This document shows positions 25,944 through 33,847 of a stretch of DNA of 43,700 bases, piece after piece. Where the stretch lies: the NCBI RefSeq assembly GCF_024345795.1, contig NZ_JAGQBU010000024.1:1-43700 (forward strand), written 5' to 3'. The stretch comes from Synechococcus sp. J7-Johnson. GTDB lineage: Bacteria; Cyanobacteriota; Cyanobacteriia; PCC-6307; Cyanobiaceae. Below the pieces are notes generated by a model. That model was not told where the DNA came from and ran no database searches. It saw only the letters and a program-made list of their open reading frames with translations. Each line of letters starts with the position of its first letter. Position 1 is the first letter of the stretch. A program made the translations under genes and the position numbers.

Positions 25944-26743
25944 TGGAGGAGGTGGACATGCTTTCAGGTCGGGTGGTGGCGGTGACGCGGGCCGAGCAGC
26001 AGCTGGGCGAAGCTCGCGCGATGTTCGAGCGGGCCGGCGCCAGGGTGCTGGACCTTCCCGCTCTGGTGATCGGCCCTCCCGATGAATGGGGGCCCCTTGA
26101 TGATGCGCTCGAAGAGCTGGAGAGCTTTCACTGGCTGGTGTTCTCCAGCGTCAATGGGGTGGAGGCTGTGGAACAGCGGCTGCAGCGGATCGGGCGCAAC
26201 CTCAGTGATCGCCCCCGCGGCCTCAAGATCGCGGCGGTCGGCCGCAAGACCGCAGCCCGACTGGAGCAGCTGGGCGCCCCCGCCGATTTCGTGCCTCCCA
26301 GCTTTGTGGCCGACAGCCTGATCGAACATTTCCCTGTCTCCGGCTGGGGGCAGCGCCTGCTCCTGCCCAGGGTCCAGAGCGGTGGCCGCACCCTGCTGGC
26401 GGAAGCCTTCGCCGAAGCAGGCACGCGGGTGGTGGAGGCCGCCGCCTATGAGTCCCGCTGTCCGCCCCATCTACCCCTGGCCACCGCCGCTGCCCTGCGC
26501 CAGGGCCAGGTGGACGCCATCACCTTCACCAGCGGCAAGACCGTGCGCCACACCGTTCAGCTGCTGCAGCAGGATCTGAAGGAGGGCTGGCGCGAACGGC
26601 TGGACACCGTGGCCCTGGTGTCGATCGGTCCCCAGACCAGCAACGCTTGCCTGGAGCTGCTTGGACGGGTGGACGCCGAAGCCGACCCCCATGACCTGGA
26701 CGGGCTGATGGCGGCCTGCGACCGCGCCCTTGGAGGTCCCTAG
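25943..26743 (+). CDS. hemD: Uroporphyrinogen-III synthase HemD
   Basis: Enzyme of 266 residues that cyclises hydroxymethylbilane to uroporphyrinogen III with inversion of ring D, the branch point to chlorophyll, haem, bilins and B12. The two-domain fold is seen in LSGRVVAVTRAEQQLGEARAMFERAGARVLDLPAL, the WLVFSSVNGVEAV strand-loop, the AAVGRKTAARLEQLG turn and the FTSGKTVRHTVQLL segment near residue 195. Sequence conservation in this family is low, so the call rests on the order of these blocks. It is coupled to the glycosyltransferase gene by TGATG, and its stop TAG is shared with the convergent lipoprotein gene. Confidence 0.93.
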   Translation: MEEVDMLSGRVVAVTRAEQQLGEARAMFERAGARVLDLPALVIGPPDEWGPLDDALEELESFHWLVFSSVNGVEAVEQRLQRIGRNLSDRPRGLKIAAVGRKTAARLEQLGAPADFVPPSFVADSLIEHFPVSGWGQRLLLPRVQSGGRTLLAEAFAEAGTRVVEAAAYESRCPPHLPLATAAALRQGQVDAITFTSGKTVRHTVQLLQQDLKEGWRERLDTVALVSIGPQTSNACLELLGRVDAEADPHDLDGLMAACDRALGGP

Positions 26744-27309
26744 AGCTCGGCGATCACCACCTGGCCCTTGGCCTGGCCCTGACGGCTCACAAGGGTCAGG
26801 CGGCCGCGCAGCACATCAATCGAGGCCACACCCCAGGCCTCGGGCAGGAGGTCTGTGGTGCGGCCGCCTGCATCACCAACGGCCAGGGAACCGCTCTGAC
26901 CGCCGAACTGGACGAGAGCCATGGGGCGGCCGCCGCTGCTGATCACGCCCTGGAAACGGAAACCATCGGGGAGGGTGAGGGGAGGTTGGACCACGATGGC
27001 CCGGGGTTTACCGGCGTCCCTGGTGACCCTGGTGACCGCCAGTGGCGCGAAGGGGTCGAGCCGGCCCTGGGGCATCGCAGCCTCAACCTGCTGGACCGTG
27101 GGCAGGGGGGTGAAGCCTGCTTTGGCAATGGCGGCTGACGCCGGTGCGGGTTTGTTGGGTGTGGTGGGGGCTGCCCCGGGTGCAGCGGGGGGCGGAGGGG
27201 CCACCGCACCAAGATCGGGAGGGGGTGGTGTGCCTCCACAGCCCGACAGGCCAGCCGCGAGCAGGAGCGGCAGCAAGGCGAGGCCCGTCACGATTCGCCC
27301 CTGGTTCAT
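26740..27309 (-). CDS. Predicted lipoprotein with a PilP-like motif
   Basis: Secreted lipoprotein of 189 residues. The signal peptide MNQGRIVTGLALLPLLLAAG ends in the lipobox LSGC with Cys24. A proline/alanine-rich linker (27-65) leads to GRLDPFAPL (82-90), the R-x-DPF-x-P motif seen in PilP-type pilus lipoproteins, and then a small beta-rich domain (FRFQGVISSGGRPMALVQFGG). PilP-like function is only a suggestion, as no pilus genes are near. ATG 27309 chosen; an ATG at 27339 would overlap the SRPBCC gene. The stop codons of this gene and hemD share the palindrome CTAG. Confidence 0.8.
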   Translation of the reverse strand: MNQGRIVTGLALLPLLLAAGLSGCGGTPPPPDLGAVAPPPPAAPGAAPTTPNKPAPASAAIAKAGFTPLPTVQQVEAAMPQGRLDPFAPLAVTRVTRDAGKPRAIVVQPPLTLPDGFRFQGVISSGGRPMALVQFGGQSGSLAVGDAGGRTTDLLPEAWGVASIDVLRGRLTLVSRQGQAKGQVVIAEL

Positions 27310-27325
27310 GCCGGGTTGATGCCGC

Positions 27326-27772
27326 TCAGCTCTGGCCATGCTCCTGCTCCACAAGGTCCCGGAAGCGATCCAGGTTGGCCTGGAGTTCCCGGGTGACGAT
27401 TCCTCCAAGGATGGTCGGTTCCATCAGCGGCGCAAGGATTCCCGGCAGCTCGTAGCTGACGGTCAGCCGGACAATCGTCAGCCTCTCGGACTGGGGGTAG
27501 AACCGCACGGCCCCCTTGGTAGGCAGACCCCCCACCGACTCCCAGTGCAATTGCTGGGCTTCGATCCGGTGGGAGATACGGGCCTTCCAGTGGAAGCGAA
27601 ATCCCTGGGCCGCCAGGGTCCAGTCGGTGAGATCGGGATCATCAAGGGTGACCACTGACTCGATCCAGCGCATCCAGCGCGGCATTGCCTCCAGATCGCT
27701 CCAGACTTCCCAGACCCGATCCACCGGAGCCTTGATCTCCGTGGTCACACTGTGCTCAAGCCAACGTCCCAT
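27326..27772 (-). CDS. SRPBCC (START-like) cyclase/dehydrase family protein
   Basis: Small hydrophobic-pocket protein of 148 residues in the polyketide cyclase/dehydrase COG2867 group. Visible blocks are HSVTTEIKAPVDRVWEVWSDLEAMPRWMRWIESV, the central FHWKARI and the C-terminal helix TRELQANLDRFRDLVEQE. Such domains bind lipids or isoprenoid-like ligands; some members are carrier or coenzyme-Q proteins. It starts five bases after crtQ, so a role in binding or delivering carotenoid intermediates is plausible but inferred only from position. Confidence 0.86.
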   Translation of the reverse strand: MGRWLEHSVTTEIKAPVDRVWEVWSDLEAMPRWMRWIESVVTLDDPDLTDWTLAAQGFRFHWKARISHRIEAQQLHWESVGGLPTKGAVRFYPQSERLTIVRLTVSYELPGILAPLMEPTILGGIVTRELQANLDRFRDLVEQEHGQS

Positions 27773-27777
27773 GGTGA

Positions 27778-29262
27778 TCAGGCGACGGCCGCCAGGGAGG
27801 CAAGCCGCACCGGCTGATCGAGGATGGCGGCTGCCGCTAAACGCCCACTCATCGTGGCCCCCTCCATCGAATCGATGTAGTCCTGACGGGTGTAACTGCC
27901 AGCCAGAAAGAAATTGTCAACCGGCGTGCGCTGCTGCGGGCGGAAGGGTTCCATGCCAGGGGCCTCGCGGTACAACGACTGAGCCAGTTTGACCACGTTG
28001 CTCCAGATCAGGTTGAGGCCGCGGGCCGAGGGGAACAGCTCACGCACCTGGGCGTCCACCAAAGCGGCGATCTCGTCGTTTCGGCGAGGAATCCAGGGGT
28101 CACCGGGGGTGAGCACACACTGCAAAAGGGACCCCTCCCCCTCGCGCCGGTAGTCGGCAGGGCTGGCGAGAGCCAGGTCGGCGAAGCAACTGAAATCGGC
28201 GTCGGCGGTGTACAGCAGGTTGTCCAGTCCGCTCGCACGGCTGAGATCACGGCGGGCAGCGGCATGGGCTTCGCCCTCCCCGAGCTCGGTGACCCAGCCG
28301 TCGTAGCGCAATTGCACTGTGGCCACCGGCACCGCCTCCAGCCGGTAGATGTTCTCAAACTGGGCAAAGCGGCGCCAGGAGGGCGGCAGCAGCCGCTGGA
28401 TGCCAGGCACGTCGCAGGCTGCCAGGTAAGCGTCGGCCTCGACACTGATCTCCCCATCGGGGGTACCCAGGCGCAGGGCCGTGACCTGGGGCGCCGCCTC
28501 CGGCCCCGCCCCCTCGTCGAAGCAGACCTCACTGACCCGGTGGCGGAGATGCAGCCTTGCCCCGCGGGCTTCGATGTAATCGAGGATGGGCTGGTGCAAC
28601 CAACGATGCGGCGAGCCCTTGAGCAGATTCAGCTTGGACGCCTCGGTCTTGGAGGCGAACATCATGAAGATGGTGAGCATGCAGCGGGCCGAGATGGCCT
28701 CGCAGTCGATGAAGCCCAGGGCATAGGCAATCGGATCCCACATCCGCTCCACACTGCGGGCGCTGCCTCCATGGCCGAGGAACCAGTCGCGGAAGCTGAT
28801 CCGGTCGAGGGACCGGATCACTCCCATCGCCCCCTGGTAGTCCACCAGGCCACGCACGATCGGGCTGGTGCCCAGGGCCAGGGCATTGCGCAGCTTGTCG
28901 ATCCAGTCAAGCTGCGGGGTGGTGAAGAAGGCCTTGAGCCCGTTGAAAGGGGCTCCGATCGGGAAGCGGAAATCCAGTTCACGCAGATCGCCGCCCTTGT
29001 TCACGAACAGGTGGGTGTGCTGCTTGGGCAGAAGGTTGCCGAAGGCCCCCACCTTCCGCATCAGGGCGAAAAGGTTGGCGTAATTGAAGAAGAAGACATG
29101 CAGGCCCATCTCGATGTGGTTGCCGTCCGCATCGACCCAGCTGCCCACCTTGCCACCCACGAACGGGCGGGATTCATAGAGGTCAACCTGGTGGCCGGCA
29201 TCACAGAGATCGACCGCGGCTGCCAGACCGGCCAGACCAGCTCCCACGATGGCGACGCGCAC
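27778..29262 (-). CDS. crtQ: Zeta-carotene desaturase CrtQ
   Basis: FAD-dependent plant-type carotenoid desaturase, 494 residues, converting zeta-carotene to lycopene (poly-cis pathway) at the membrane. The N-terminal [19 protein letters not shown] holds the GxGxxG dinucleotide site (7-12). [33 protein letters not shown] is typical of the ZDS branch as opposed to CrtP, and the C-terminal [26 protein letters not shown] is the FAD-binding end motif. The start is GTG 29262 with a strong AAGGAG at 29274-29269. The gene heads a three-gene minus-strand unit and is divergent from the Fe-S carrier gene. Confidence 0.95.
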   Translation of the reverse strand: MRVAIVGAGLAGLAAAVDLCDAGHQVDLYESRPFVGGKVGSWVDADGNHIEMGLHVFFFNYANLFALMRKVGAFGNLLPKQHTHLFVNKGGDLRELDFRFPIGAPFNGLKAFFTTPQLDWIDKLRNALALGTSPIVRGLVDYQGAMGVIRSLDRISFRDWFLGHGGSARSVERMWDPIAYALGFIDCEAISARCMLTIFMMFASKTEASKLNLLKGSPHRWLHQPILDYIEARGARLHLRHRVSEVCFDEGAGPEAAPQVTALRLGTPDGEISVEADAYLAACDVPGIQRLLPPSWRRFAQFENIYRLEAVPVATVQLRYDGWVTELGEGEAHAAARRDLSRASGLDNLLYTADADFSCFADLALASPADYRREGEGSLLQCVLTPGDPWIPRRNDEIAALVDAQVRELFPSARGLNLIWSNVVKLAQSLYREAPGMEPFRPQQRTPVDNFFLAGSYTRQDYIDSMEGATMSGRLAAAAILDQPVRLASLAAVA

Positions 29263-29287
29263 CCTTGACTCCTTCAGGTGAGCCGAC

Positions 29288-29344
29288 TCTATGGAGCCGT
29301 CCACGGCGACGGCGGGACGCCAGAGCTCGAGATTGCTCCATAGA
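29288..29344. promoter_or_regulatory. Divergent promoter region with 10-bp inverted repeat
   Basis: The 122-base gap between crtQ and the A-type carrier gene holds the perfect inverted repeat TCTATGGAGC (29288-29297) and GCTCCATAGA (29335-29344), with 37 bases between the arms. Read toward either gene, each arm gives GCTCCATAGA followed by a -10-like CATAGA box, 41 bases before the carrier ATG and 26 before the crtQ GTG. It may be a pair of back-to-back promoters or an operator. No good -35 boxes are seen. Confidence 0.4.
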
Positions 29345-29384
29345 CTGACCTGACAACCCGTTCCACCTGCCGCAGGCCTCGCCC

Positions 29385-29813
29385 ATGAGCAGCCCCACAA
29401 CCGATGCTCCCGCCCCGACCCAGGAGGCCGCGGCGGCACCTGTGGCAACTCACACCGGAAAGGACGGCAAGGGCATCCGCATCACCGAGCCGGCCATGAA
29501 GCAGCTGGCCGCCCTGATGCAGCAGCAGGGCAACGACAAGCTCCTGAGGGTGGGAGTGCGCTCCGGCGGCTGCAGCGGCATGAGCTACACCATGGATTTC
29601 ATCGACAGCGCCGCGATTCGCGACGATGACGAGCATTACGTCTATGAGCCTGATGGCGCCCCCAGCTTCCGGGTGGTGAGCGATCCCAAGAGCTTGCTCT
29701 ACATCTACGGCATGCAGTTGGATTTCAGCTCTGCTCTGATCGGTGGTGGCTTCAATTTCACCAACCCCAATGCCAGCCAGACCTGCGGCTGCGGCAGCTC
29801 CTTCGCCGTCTGA
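29385..29813 (+). CDS. A-type iron-sulfur carrier (IscA/SufA/ErpA family)
   Basis: Protein of 142 residues that accepts an Fe-S cluster from a scaffold and passes it to apoproteins. The three conserved cysteines are C63 in GGCSGM and C134 and C136 in the C-terminal CGCGSSF. The core is [15 protein letters not shown] and [13 protein letters not shown]. An N-terminal extension of about 28 residues, rich in alanine, proline and threonine, precedes the core. The ATG at 29385 is the first after the divergent crtQ promoter region. The TPR gene follows 57 bases later. Confidence 0.93.
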   Translation: MSSPTTDAPAPTQEAAAAPVATHTGKDGKGIRITEPAMKQLAALMQQQGNDKLLRVGVRSGGCSGMSYTMDFIDSAAIRDDDEHYVYEPDGAPSFRVVSDPKSLLYIYGMQLDFSSALIGGGFNFTNPNASQTCGCGSSFAV

Positions 29814-29870
29814 ACCGCCGCAGATGCGGACCTTCAGCGTGGGAATCTGGGTCACCCGCAGCCGCAGCCG

Positions 29871-30299
29871 ATGACGGCCACCACCAAGTCCGCCGAAGCC
29901 CTGTTCGATCAGGCCATTGGCCGCTACCAGCAGGGAGCTGCAGCCGCTGACGTCATCGACGACTTCCTGACGATCACGTCCCAGGCTCCCCGCCTAGCGG
30001 CAGCCTGGACCTGCCTTGCCTGGCTGCAGCTGCTCGAGGACCAATCCGAAGCAGCGCTGCGCTCAGCCCGGATGGCGGTAAAGCTGAACCCCCAGGACCC
30101 CCAGTCGCGGGTGAACCTCTGTCTGGCCATGCTCGAGTCGGGCGCCAAAGGAGTGCGGGAGCACATTGATCTGGTGCTGCGCATCACCGCCGTATCACCG
30201 GAGCTGGCCAGCGAACTGAACGAGGCGATAGCAGATGGGCTCAGGCGGCGCCCAGGCTGGGGTGCTCTGGAGAAGGTCAAGGCCTGGCTGCAGGGTTGA
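29871..30299 (+). CDS. Small TPR protein
   Basis: Protein of 142 residues composed of about three tetratricopeptide-like helix pairs. SEAALRSARMAVKLNPQDPQSRVNLCLAMLESG is the clearest, and a preceding pair begins AAWTCLAWLQLLED. No catalytic residues are seen; a scaffold role is likely. It lies between the Fe-S carrier and the LpxB-like gene, and its TGA overlaps a TTG that could start the latter. A mild SD is not obvious; ATG 29871 is the only reasonable start. Confidence 0.8.
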   Translation: MTATTKSAEALFDQAIGRYQQGAAAADVIDDFLTITSQAPRLAAAWTCLAWLQLLEDQSEAALRSARMAVKLNPQDPQSRVNLCLAMLESGAKGVREHIDLVLRITAVSPELASELNEAIADGLRRRPGWGALEKVKAWLQG

Positions 30300-30316
30300 T
30301 CCCTCGAGCCCCCACG

Positions 30317-31543
30317 ATGGGCGATCCCCCCCGGCGCCTGCTGCTGCTCAGCAATGGCCATGGGGAAGACCTCAGCGGCAGCCTGATCGGACAGGAGCTC
30401 CAGAAACTGGGGCTGGAGGTGGTGGCCCTGCCGTTGGTGGGTCATGGCGGCGCCTACCGCCAGGCTGGATTGCCCGTGCTCGGGCACACCCGCGAATTCA
30501 GCACCGGCGGACTGGGCTACACCAGCCTCGGCGGACGCCTGACTGAACTGGTGCAGGGCCAGCTCACCTACCTGCTCAGCCAGCTGGTGCTGTTTTTCCG
30601 AGAAGCCCGGCACTGCGCCGCGGTGGTGGTGGTCGGAGATGTGATCCCCGTACTGGCCGCCTGGTGCAGCCGCCGGCCGGTGGTCACCTACCTGGTGGCC
30701 TACTCCAGCCACTACGAAGGCCGCCTGCGCCTGCCCTGGCCCTGCGGAAGCTGCCTGCGCAGCCGCCGCTTCCGCAGGGTATTCAGCCGGGATGCGTTCA
30801 CCGCCACAGACCTGAGCCACCAGCTCGGGCGGCCTGTGGACTTTCTCGGTAACCCCTTCCTCGACAGGGTCCTGGAGAGCGCACCTCCCCTCGACGGACC
30901 AGGGGTCGGGGCGCCCAGCCCCCGGCTGGGGCTGCTGCCTGGCAGCCGCCTGCCAGAGGCCCTGCGCAACTTCGAGTTGATGCTGCAGGTGCTCACCCGC
31001 TTGCCTGCCGCCCTGCAGGCCAGCGGCGGCCTCCAGCTGAACGCCGCCCTGGTGGGGGCCATCGACAAAGCCACAGTGGCCAGGCTCAGCCGCCCCCTTG
31101 GCTGGCAGCTGGATCCATCTGGGCGCCTGTGCCACGGGGAGCTGGAGCTGAGGCTGCACTGGGGGGAATTCCAGGCGGTGGTGCAGCAGGCCGATCTGCT
31201 GCTGGCGATGACCGGCACGGCCACGGAACAGGCCGTGGGCCTGGGCAAACCCGTGGTTCAGCTGGCGGGGGGCGGGCCCCAGTTCAGCCCCAATTTCGCC
31301 GAGGCCCAACGACGCCTGCTGGGGCCCTCGCTGTTCAGTGCCGAGGGGGAGCCGGGCTCGGAGCGCAGCCTTGGCGGCACCGCCGCGCTGGTGGGCGAAG
31401 TGCTGCACCAGCTGCAGCACACCGATCTGGGCGAGCGCTGCCGACGCAACGGCCTGGAGCGCATCGGTGGTCCCGGCGGGGCCGCCAGGATGGCTGGGCA
31501 GATCCTGCAGGTCCTCAATGAACCCTCAGCCCCGCTCCAGTGA
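30317..31543 (+). CDS. Lipid-A-disaccharide-synthase-related protein (TIGR03492)
   Basis: GT-B-fold protein of 408 residues related to LpxB but belonging to the separate cyanobacterial/plant TIGR03492 group. It begins LLLLSNGHGEDLSGSLIG, has FSTGGLGYTSLGGRLTELVQGQL and VVVVGDVIPVLAAW, then LGLLPGSRLPEALRNFELML and the C-terminal nucleotide-binding region LLLAMTGTATEQAVGLGKPVVQLAGGGPQFS. The E. coli lipid A substrate is not assured. Start is uncertain: ATG 30317 chosen, or TTG 30296, which overlaps the TPR stop (TTGA) and adds seven residues. The end overlaps the next gene by 26 bases. Confidence 0.88.
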   Translation: MGDPPRRLLLLSNGHGEDLSGSLIGQELQKLGLEVVALPLVGHGGAYRQAGLPVLGHTREFSTGGLGYTSLGGRLTELVQGQLTYLLSQLVLFFREARHCAAVVVVGDVIPVLAAWCSRRPVVTYLVAYSSHYEGRLRLPWPCGSCLRSRRFRRVFSRDAFTATDLSHQLGRPVDFLGNPFLDRVLESAPPLDGPGVGAPSPRLGLLPGSRLPEALRNFELMLQVLTRLPAALQASGGLQLNAALVGAIDKATVARLSRPLGWQLDPSGRLCHGELELRLHWGEFQAVVQQADLLLAMTGTATEQAVGLGKPVVQLAGGGPQFSPNFAEAQRRLLGPSLFSAEGEPGSERSLGGTAALVGEVLHQLQHTDLGERCRRNGLERIGGPGGAARMAGQILQVLNEPSAPLQ

Positions 31544-31823
31544 TGCCGCCAGCGCTGAAGCCCTTGCGCCGCGGCTGAAGCGCTGGATCGACACCGTGCT
31601 GGTGATCGATGTGTTCCTGGTGATCGCGGGGGCGATCTGGTTTGCCCTGGCGGTGACTCTGCACAGCCAGCATGTAGAGGCACCGCTCCAGCTGCTTCAG
31701 AGGCTCTGGGATCCTCTGTTCACCCCGGCGATCGGCCTTCTTATGGCGGCCGCCCTGGTCAGTGGGCTGCTGGGCTGGTGGCAGCGGCAAGGGCTGAGTC
31801 GAGATCGGGGTAGCGAAAAGTGA
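31518..31823 (+). CDS. Small two-helix membrane protein
   Basis: Protein of 101 residues with two predicted membrane segments: VLVIDVFLVIAGAIWFALAVTL and FTPAIGLLMAAALVSGLLGWW, with a polar N-terminal tail. I do not recognise the family. The ATG at 31518 overlaps the LpxB-like gene by 26 bases, which suggests coupling. Its 3' end overlaps the convergent TIGR01777 epimerase gene by 65 bases (31759-31823), so one of the two C-termini may be mis-set or the overlap is real. Confidence 0.65.
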   Translation: MNPQPRSSDAASAEALAPRLKRWIDTVLVIDVFLVIAGAIWFALAVTLHSQHVEAPLQLLQRLWDPLFTPAIGLLMAAALVSGLLGWWQRQGLSRDRGSEK

Positions 31824-32694
31824 AGCCCTGGAGTTCCAGCCGCTCGGAGACCACCTGCTGGCCTTCCAGAACCACCGAGGCACCGTCCCCGAGCATCAAC
31901 TGCAGCACTGGCGCGGGAACCGGCAACAGGCTGGGACGCTTTAGCACCCTGCCAAGGGCCGCCGCGAATCGCCCCATGCGCACCGGCTGGGGAGCCACGG
32001 CGTTGTACACGCCCTGGTAATCCGGGGTCTCCAGGGCGCTGGCGATCAGCGCGCAGAGGTCGGTGCGATGAATCCAGCTCATCCACTGCCGTCCGGAGCC
32101 AATCGGGCCGCCCAGACCAGAGCGGAACACCGGCAACATTTTGCCGAGGGCACCACCATCGGGGCCGAGCACGATGCCGATCCGCAGCTTCACCAACCGG
32201 CAGTCGGAGGGAGCCTGATCGGCAGCCGCTTCCCAGTCGCGGCAGAGCTGACCAAGCAGATCCGGCGCCGCAGGGCTCGATTCGCTGAAGCGGGCGTCCT
32301 CGCTGCTGCCGTAGTAGCCCACGGCGGAGCCGCTCACCAGCACCCTGTTCGGCCGGGGATGGGTCCTGAGAGCCTCCACCAGATGGGTGGTGCTTCCCAG
32401 GCGACTGTCGATCAACCTGCGCCGCTGCTCGTCACTCCAGCGCTTCTCCGCGATCGGCTCCCCGGCCAGATTCACCACCCCGTCCGCCTCAGCCACGGCA
32501 GCGATCAAAGCCGGCTCCTGCCAGGAGGCCGCCAGGGCCGGATCCGCCTGGATTCGCCGCAGTTCAGGGTGCTCCAGCCCCACCAGGGGCACCAACTGAC
32601 GGCTCACCACCACCAGCTGGTGCCCCCGAGCGAGCAGGTGGGGCACCAGCTCGCGCCCCACGAACCCCGTACATCCCAGCAGCAGCAGTCTCAC
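31759..32694 (-). CDS. TIGR01777 family epimerase (DUF1731)
   Basis: NAD(P)-binding short-chain-type epimerase of 311 residues. The N-terminal Rossmann fold VRLLLLGCTGFVGREL has the GxxGxxG motif. NLAGEPIAEKRW, SGSAVGYYGSS with the likely catalytic Tyr, and RIGIVLGPDGGALGKMLPVF are typical of the group. A C-terminal DUF1731 segment ends ERLELQGFTFRYPDLDSAL. Substrate unknown; plant homologues include a plastid division factor (SulA-like). The start is GTG 32694, with GTG 32709 as an alternative. The gene overlaps the convergent membrane-protein gene by 65 bases. Confidence 0.9.
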   Translation of the reverse strand: MRLLLLGCTGFVGRELVPHLLARGHQLVVVSRQLVPLVGLEHPELRRIQADPALAASWQEPALIAAVAEADGVVNLAGEPIAEKRWSDEQRRRLIDSRLGSTTHLVEALRTHPRPNRVLVSGSAVGYYGSSEDARFSESSPAAPDLLGQLCRDWEAAADQAPSDCRLVKLRIGIVLGPDGGALGKMLPVFRSGLGGPIGSGRQWMSWIHRTDLCALIASALETPDYQGVYNAVAPQPVRMGRFAAALGRVLKRPSLLPVPAPVLQLMLGDGASVVLEGQQVVSERLELQGFTFRYPDLDSALAAATSPAAH

Positions 32695-32788
32695 GGGCCC
32701 AGGCAGCACACACTGCTGCCGAGGCTAAGAGGCTCCCCAGGCCGCCGAGCAGGGCCTAGCGTGATACGAAGCGGAGTGCTTACTGTCA

Positions 32789-33037
32789 ATGGCCGAGACC
32801 CCAACAGATGCCATCGCCCCCAAGGCCGTTACCATCAAGAAAGGCTCCCTGGTGAAGGTCAGCAGGAGCGCCTATCAGGGCAGTCTTGAAGCGGCTGCCA
32901 GCGATCCCACTCCCCCCGACTATCTGTTTGAAGGTCCAGGCGAAGTGCTGGCTCTCAACGGCGACTTCGCCCAGTTGCGGTGGCGCCTGCCGGTGCCGGA
33001 CGTGTGGCTGAGGCTCGATCAGCTCGAGGCCTGTTGA
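32789..33037 (+). CDS. ndhO: NAD(P)H-quinone oxidoreductase subunit O NdhO
   Basis: Small stromal-side subunit of the cyanobacterial NDH-1 complex, 82 residues. Beyond a short unconserved N-terminus, the family pattern is clear: IKKGSLVKVSRSAYQGSLEAAASDPTPPDYLFEGPGEVLALNGDFAQLRWRLPVPDVWLRLDQLE. The protein sits at the ferredoxin-docking side and affects cyclic electron flow. The ATG at 32789 has GGAG about 12 bases upstream, and TGATAC near 32761 could be a -10 box. It is divergent from the epimerase and convergent with the J-protein gene. Confidence 0.93.
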   Translation: MAETPTDAIAPKAVTIKKGSLVKVSRSAYQGSLEAAASDPTPPDYLFEGPGEVLALNGDFAQLRWRLPVPDVWLRLDQLEAC

Positions 33038-33066
33038 AGGATGATCCACCCATCTCTGGATCCTGT

Positions 33067-33744
33067 TCAGAGATCGAGGCTTCGGCGCTCTTCCTTGAGG
33101 CGGCTGCGCCGTTGCTTGGCCTCCCGCAACATCTCGCGGCCATCGTGCAAGTAGCTGTCGACGTAGCCCAGGGTGTAGCGCTCCAGCTCCAGCAGGGCGT
33201 CCTGAACCTGGCTGAGGCAGTGATAGAGGCTGAGGCCAAAACCCCGGGCCTCGCTCGGGCAAGGGACGGAACGGTAGAGCGCCTCCACCTTGTCCATGCG
33301 GCTCTTGCTCTGCTCCAGATAGGCGCAGAACGCCCCCATCAGGCTGTCGTCGTAAGGATCGGCGGCCAGGGCACGCAACTGGCCGGGGAAGGGGTTGATC
33401 ACCTGGGCGAGCAGACGATCGATCGGCCCATAGACCTGCTGTAACCAGCCCAGCAGGGCCCCATCGCGATCAAGGCCGCGATGGGCTGGGGTGGCGACTC
33501 TGGATCCAGGCCGCCCGCTCCGGGCTGATGGTTGCCGGCTGAGGTCGTAGGTGCGACGCCGGTCGCCATCTCCCAGAACCGCCCAGGCGGCATTGATGGC
33601 CAGGATCGCGGTGTCATCCCCACCGGCATCGGGATGGTGCCGTTTGACCAGGGCGCGGTACGCCGCCTTGATTTCATCTGCCTCAGCCGTGGCTGGAACG
33701 CCCAGGACGGCATAGAAATCGCTGCTGGCCAGGGCTGCCTTCAA
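33067..33744 (-). CDS. J-domain protein
   Basis: Protein of 225 residues with an N-terminal J domain (8-70): FYAVLGVPATAEADEIKAAYRALVKRHHPDAGGDD, with HPD at 37-39, which stimulates Hsp70 ATPase. The rest has no zinc finger or canonical DnaJ C-terminus. It is helical and ends in a charged coiled segment (REMLREAKQRRSRLKEERRS). Partner and client unknown. The only start in frame is TTG 33744, since a TGA lies ten codons upstream. No clear Shine-Dalgarno is seen. It is downstream of the porin 1 terminator region. Confidence 0.86.
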   Translation of the reverse strand: MKAALASSDFYAVLGVPATAEADEIKAAYRALVKRHHPDAGGDDTAILAINAAWAVLGDGDRRRTYDLSRQPSARSGRPGSRVATPAHRGLDRDGALLGWLQQVYGPIDRLLAQVINPFPGQLRALAADPYDDSLMGAFCAYLEQSKSRMDKVEALYRSVPCPSEARGFGLSLYHCLSQVQDALLELERYTLGYVDSYLHDGREMLREAKQRRSRLKEERRSLDL

Positions 33745-33791
33745 GGGGATTGCTGGGAGCTGAGCCCATCATGACAAGGGCTCCAGCCATG

Positions 33792-33812
33792 AAAAAGCCC
33801 CCTGACGGGGGC
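33792..33812 (-). terminator. Rho-independent terminator of porin 1
   Basis: On the minus strand the stem GCCCCC/GGGGGC has loop GTCA and is followed by five T residues. It lies about 36 bases after the porin 1 stop, directly after the CUCACAC element at 33828-33816. Confidence 0.87.
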
Positions 33813-33815
33813 CAT

Positions 33816-33828
33816 GGTGTGTGAGGTT
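33816..33828 (-). promoter_or_regulatory. Yfr1-like AACCUCACACACC element in porin 1 3' UTR
   Basis: Between the porin 1 stop and its terminator the transcript reads AACCUCACACACC. The first ten bases (33828-33819) are a perfect complement of GUGUGAGGUU in porin 1's own leader (35546-35537), which includes its Shine-Dalgarno. The layout of CUCACACACC followed at once by a terminator hairpin recalls the 3' half of the cyanobacterial small RNA Yfr1. The function is inferred. Confidence 0.5.
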
Positions 33829-33847
33829 GTGGACTCGGGCAGCAGGC

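Noticed and set aside
29924-31420. 498-codon minus-strand open frame
   Set aside because: Antisense to the TPR and LpxB-like genes, whose motifs are clear.
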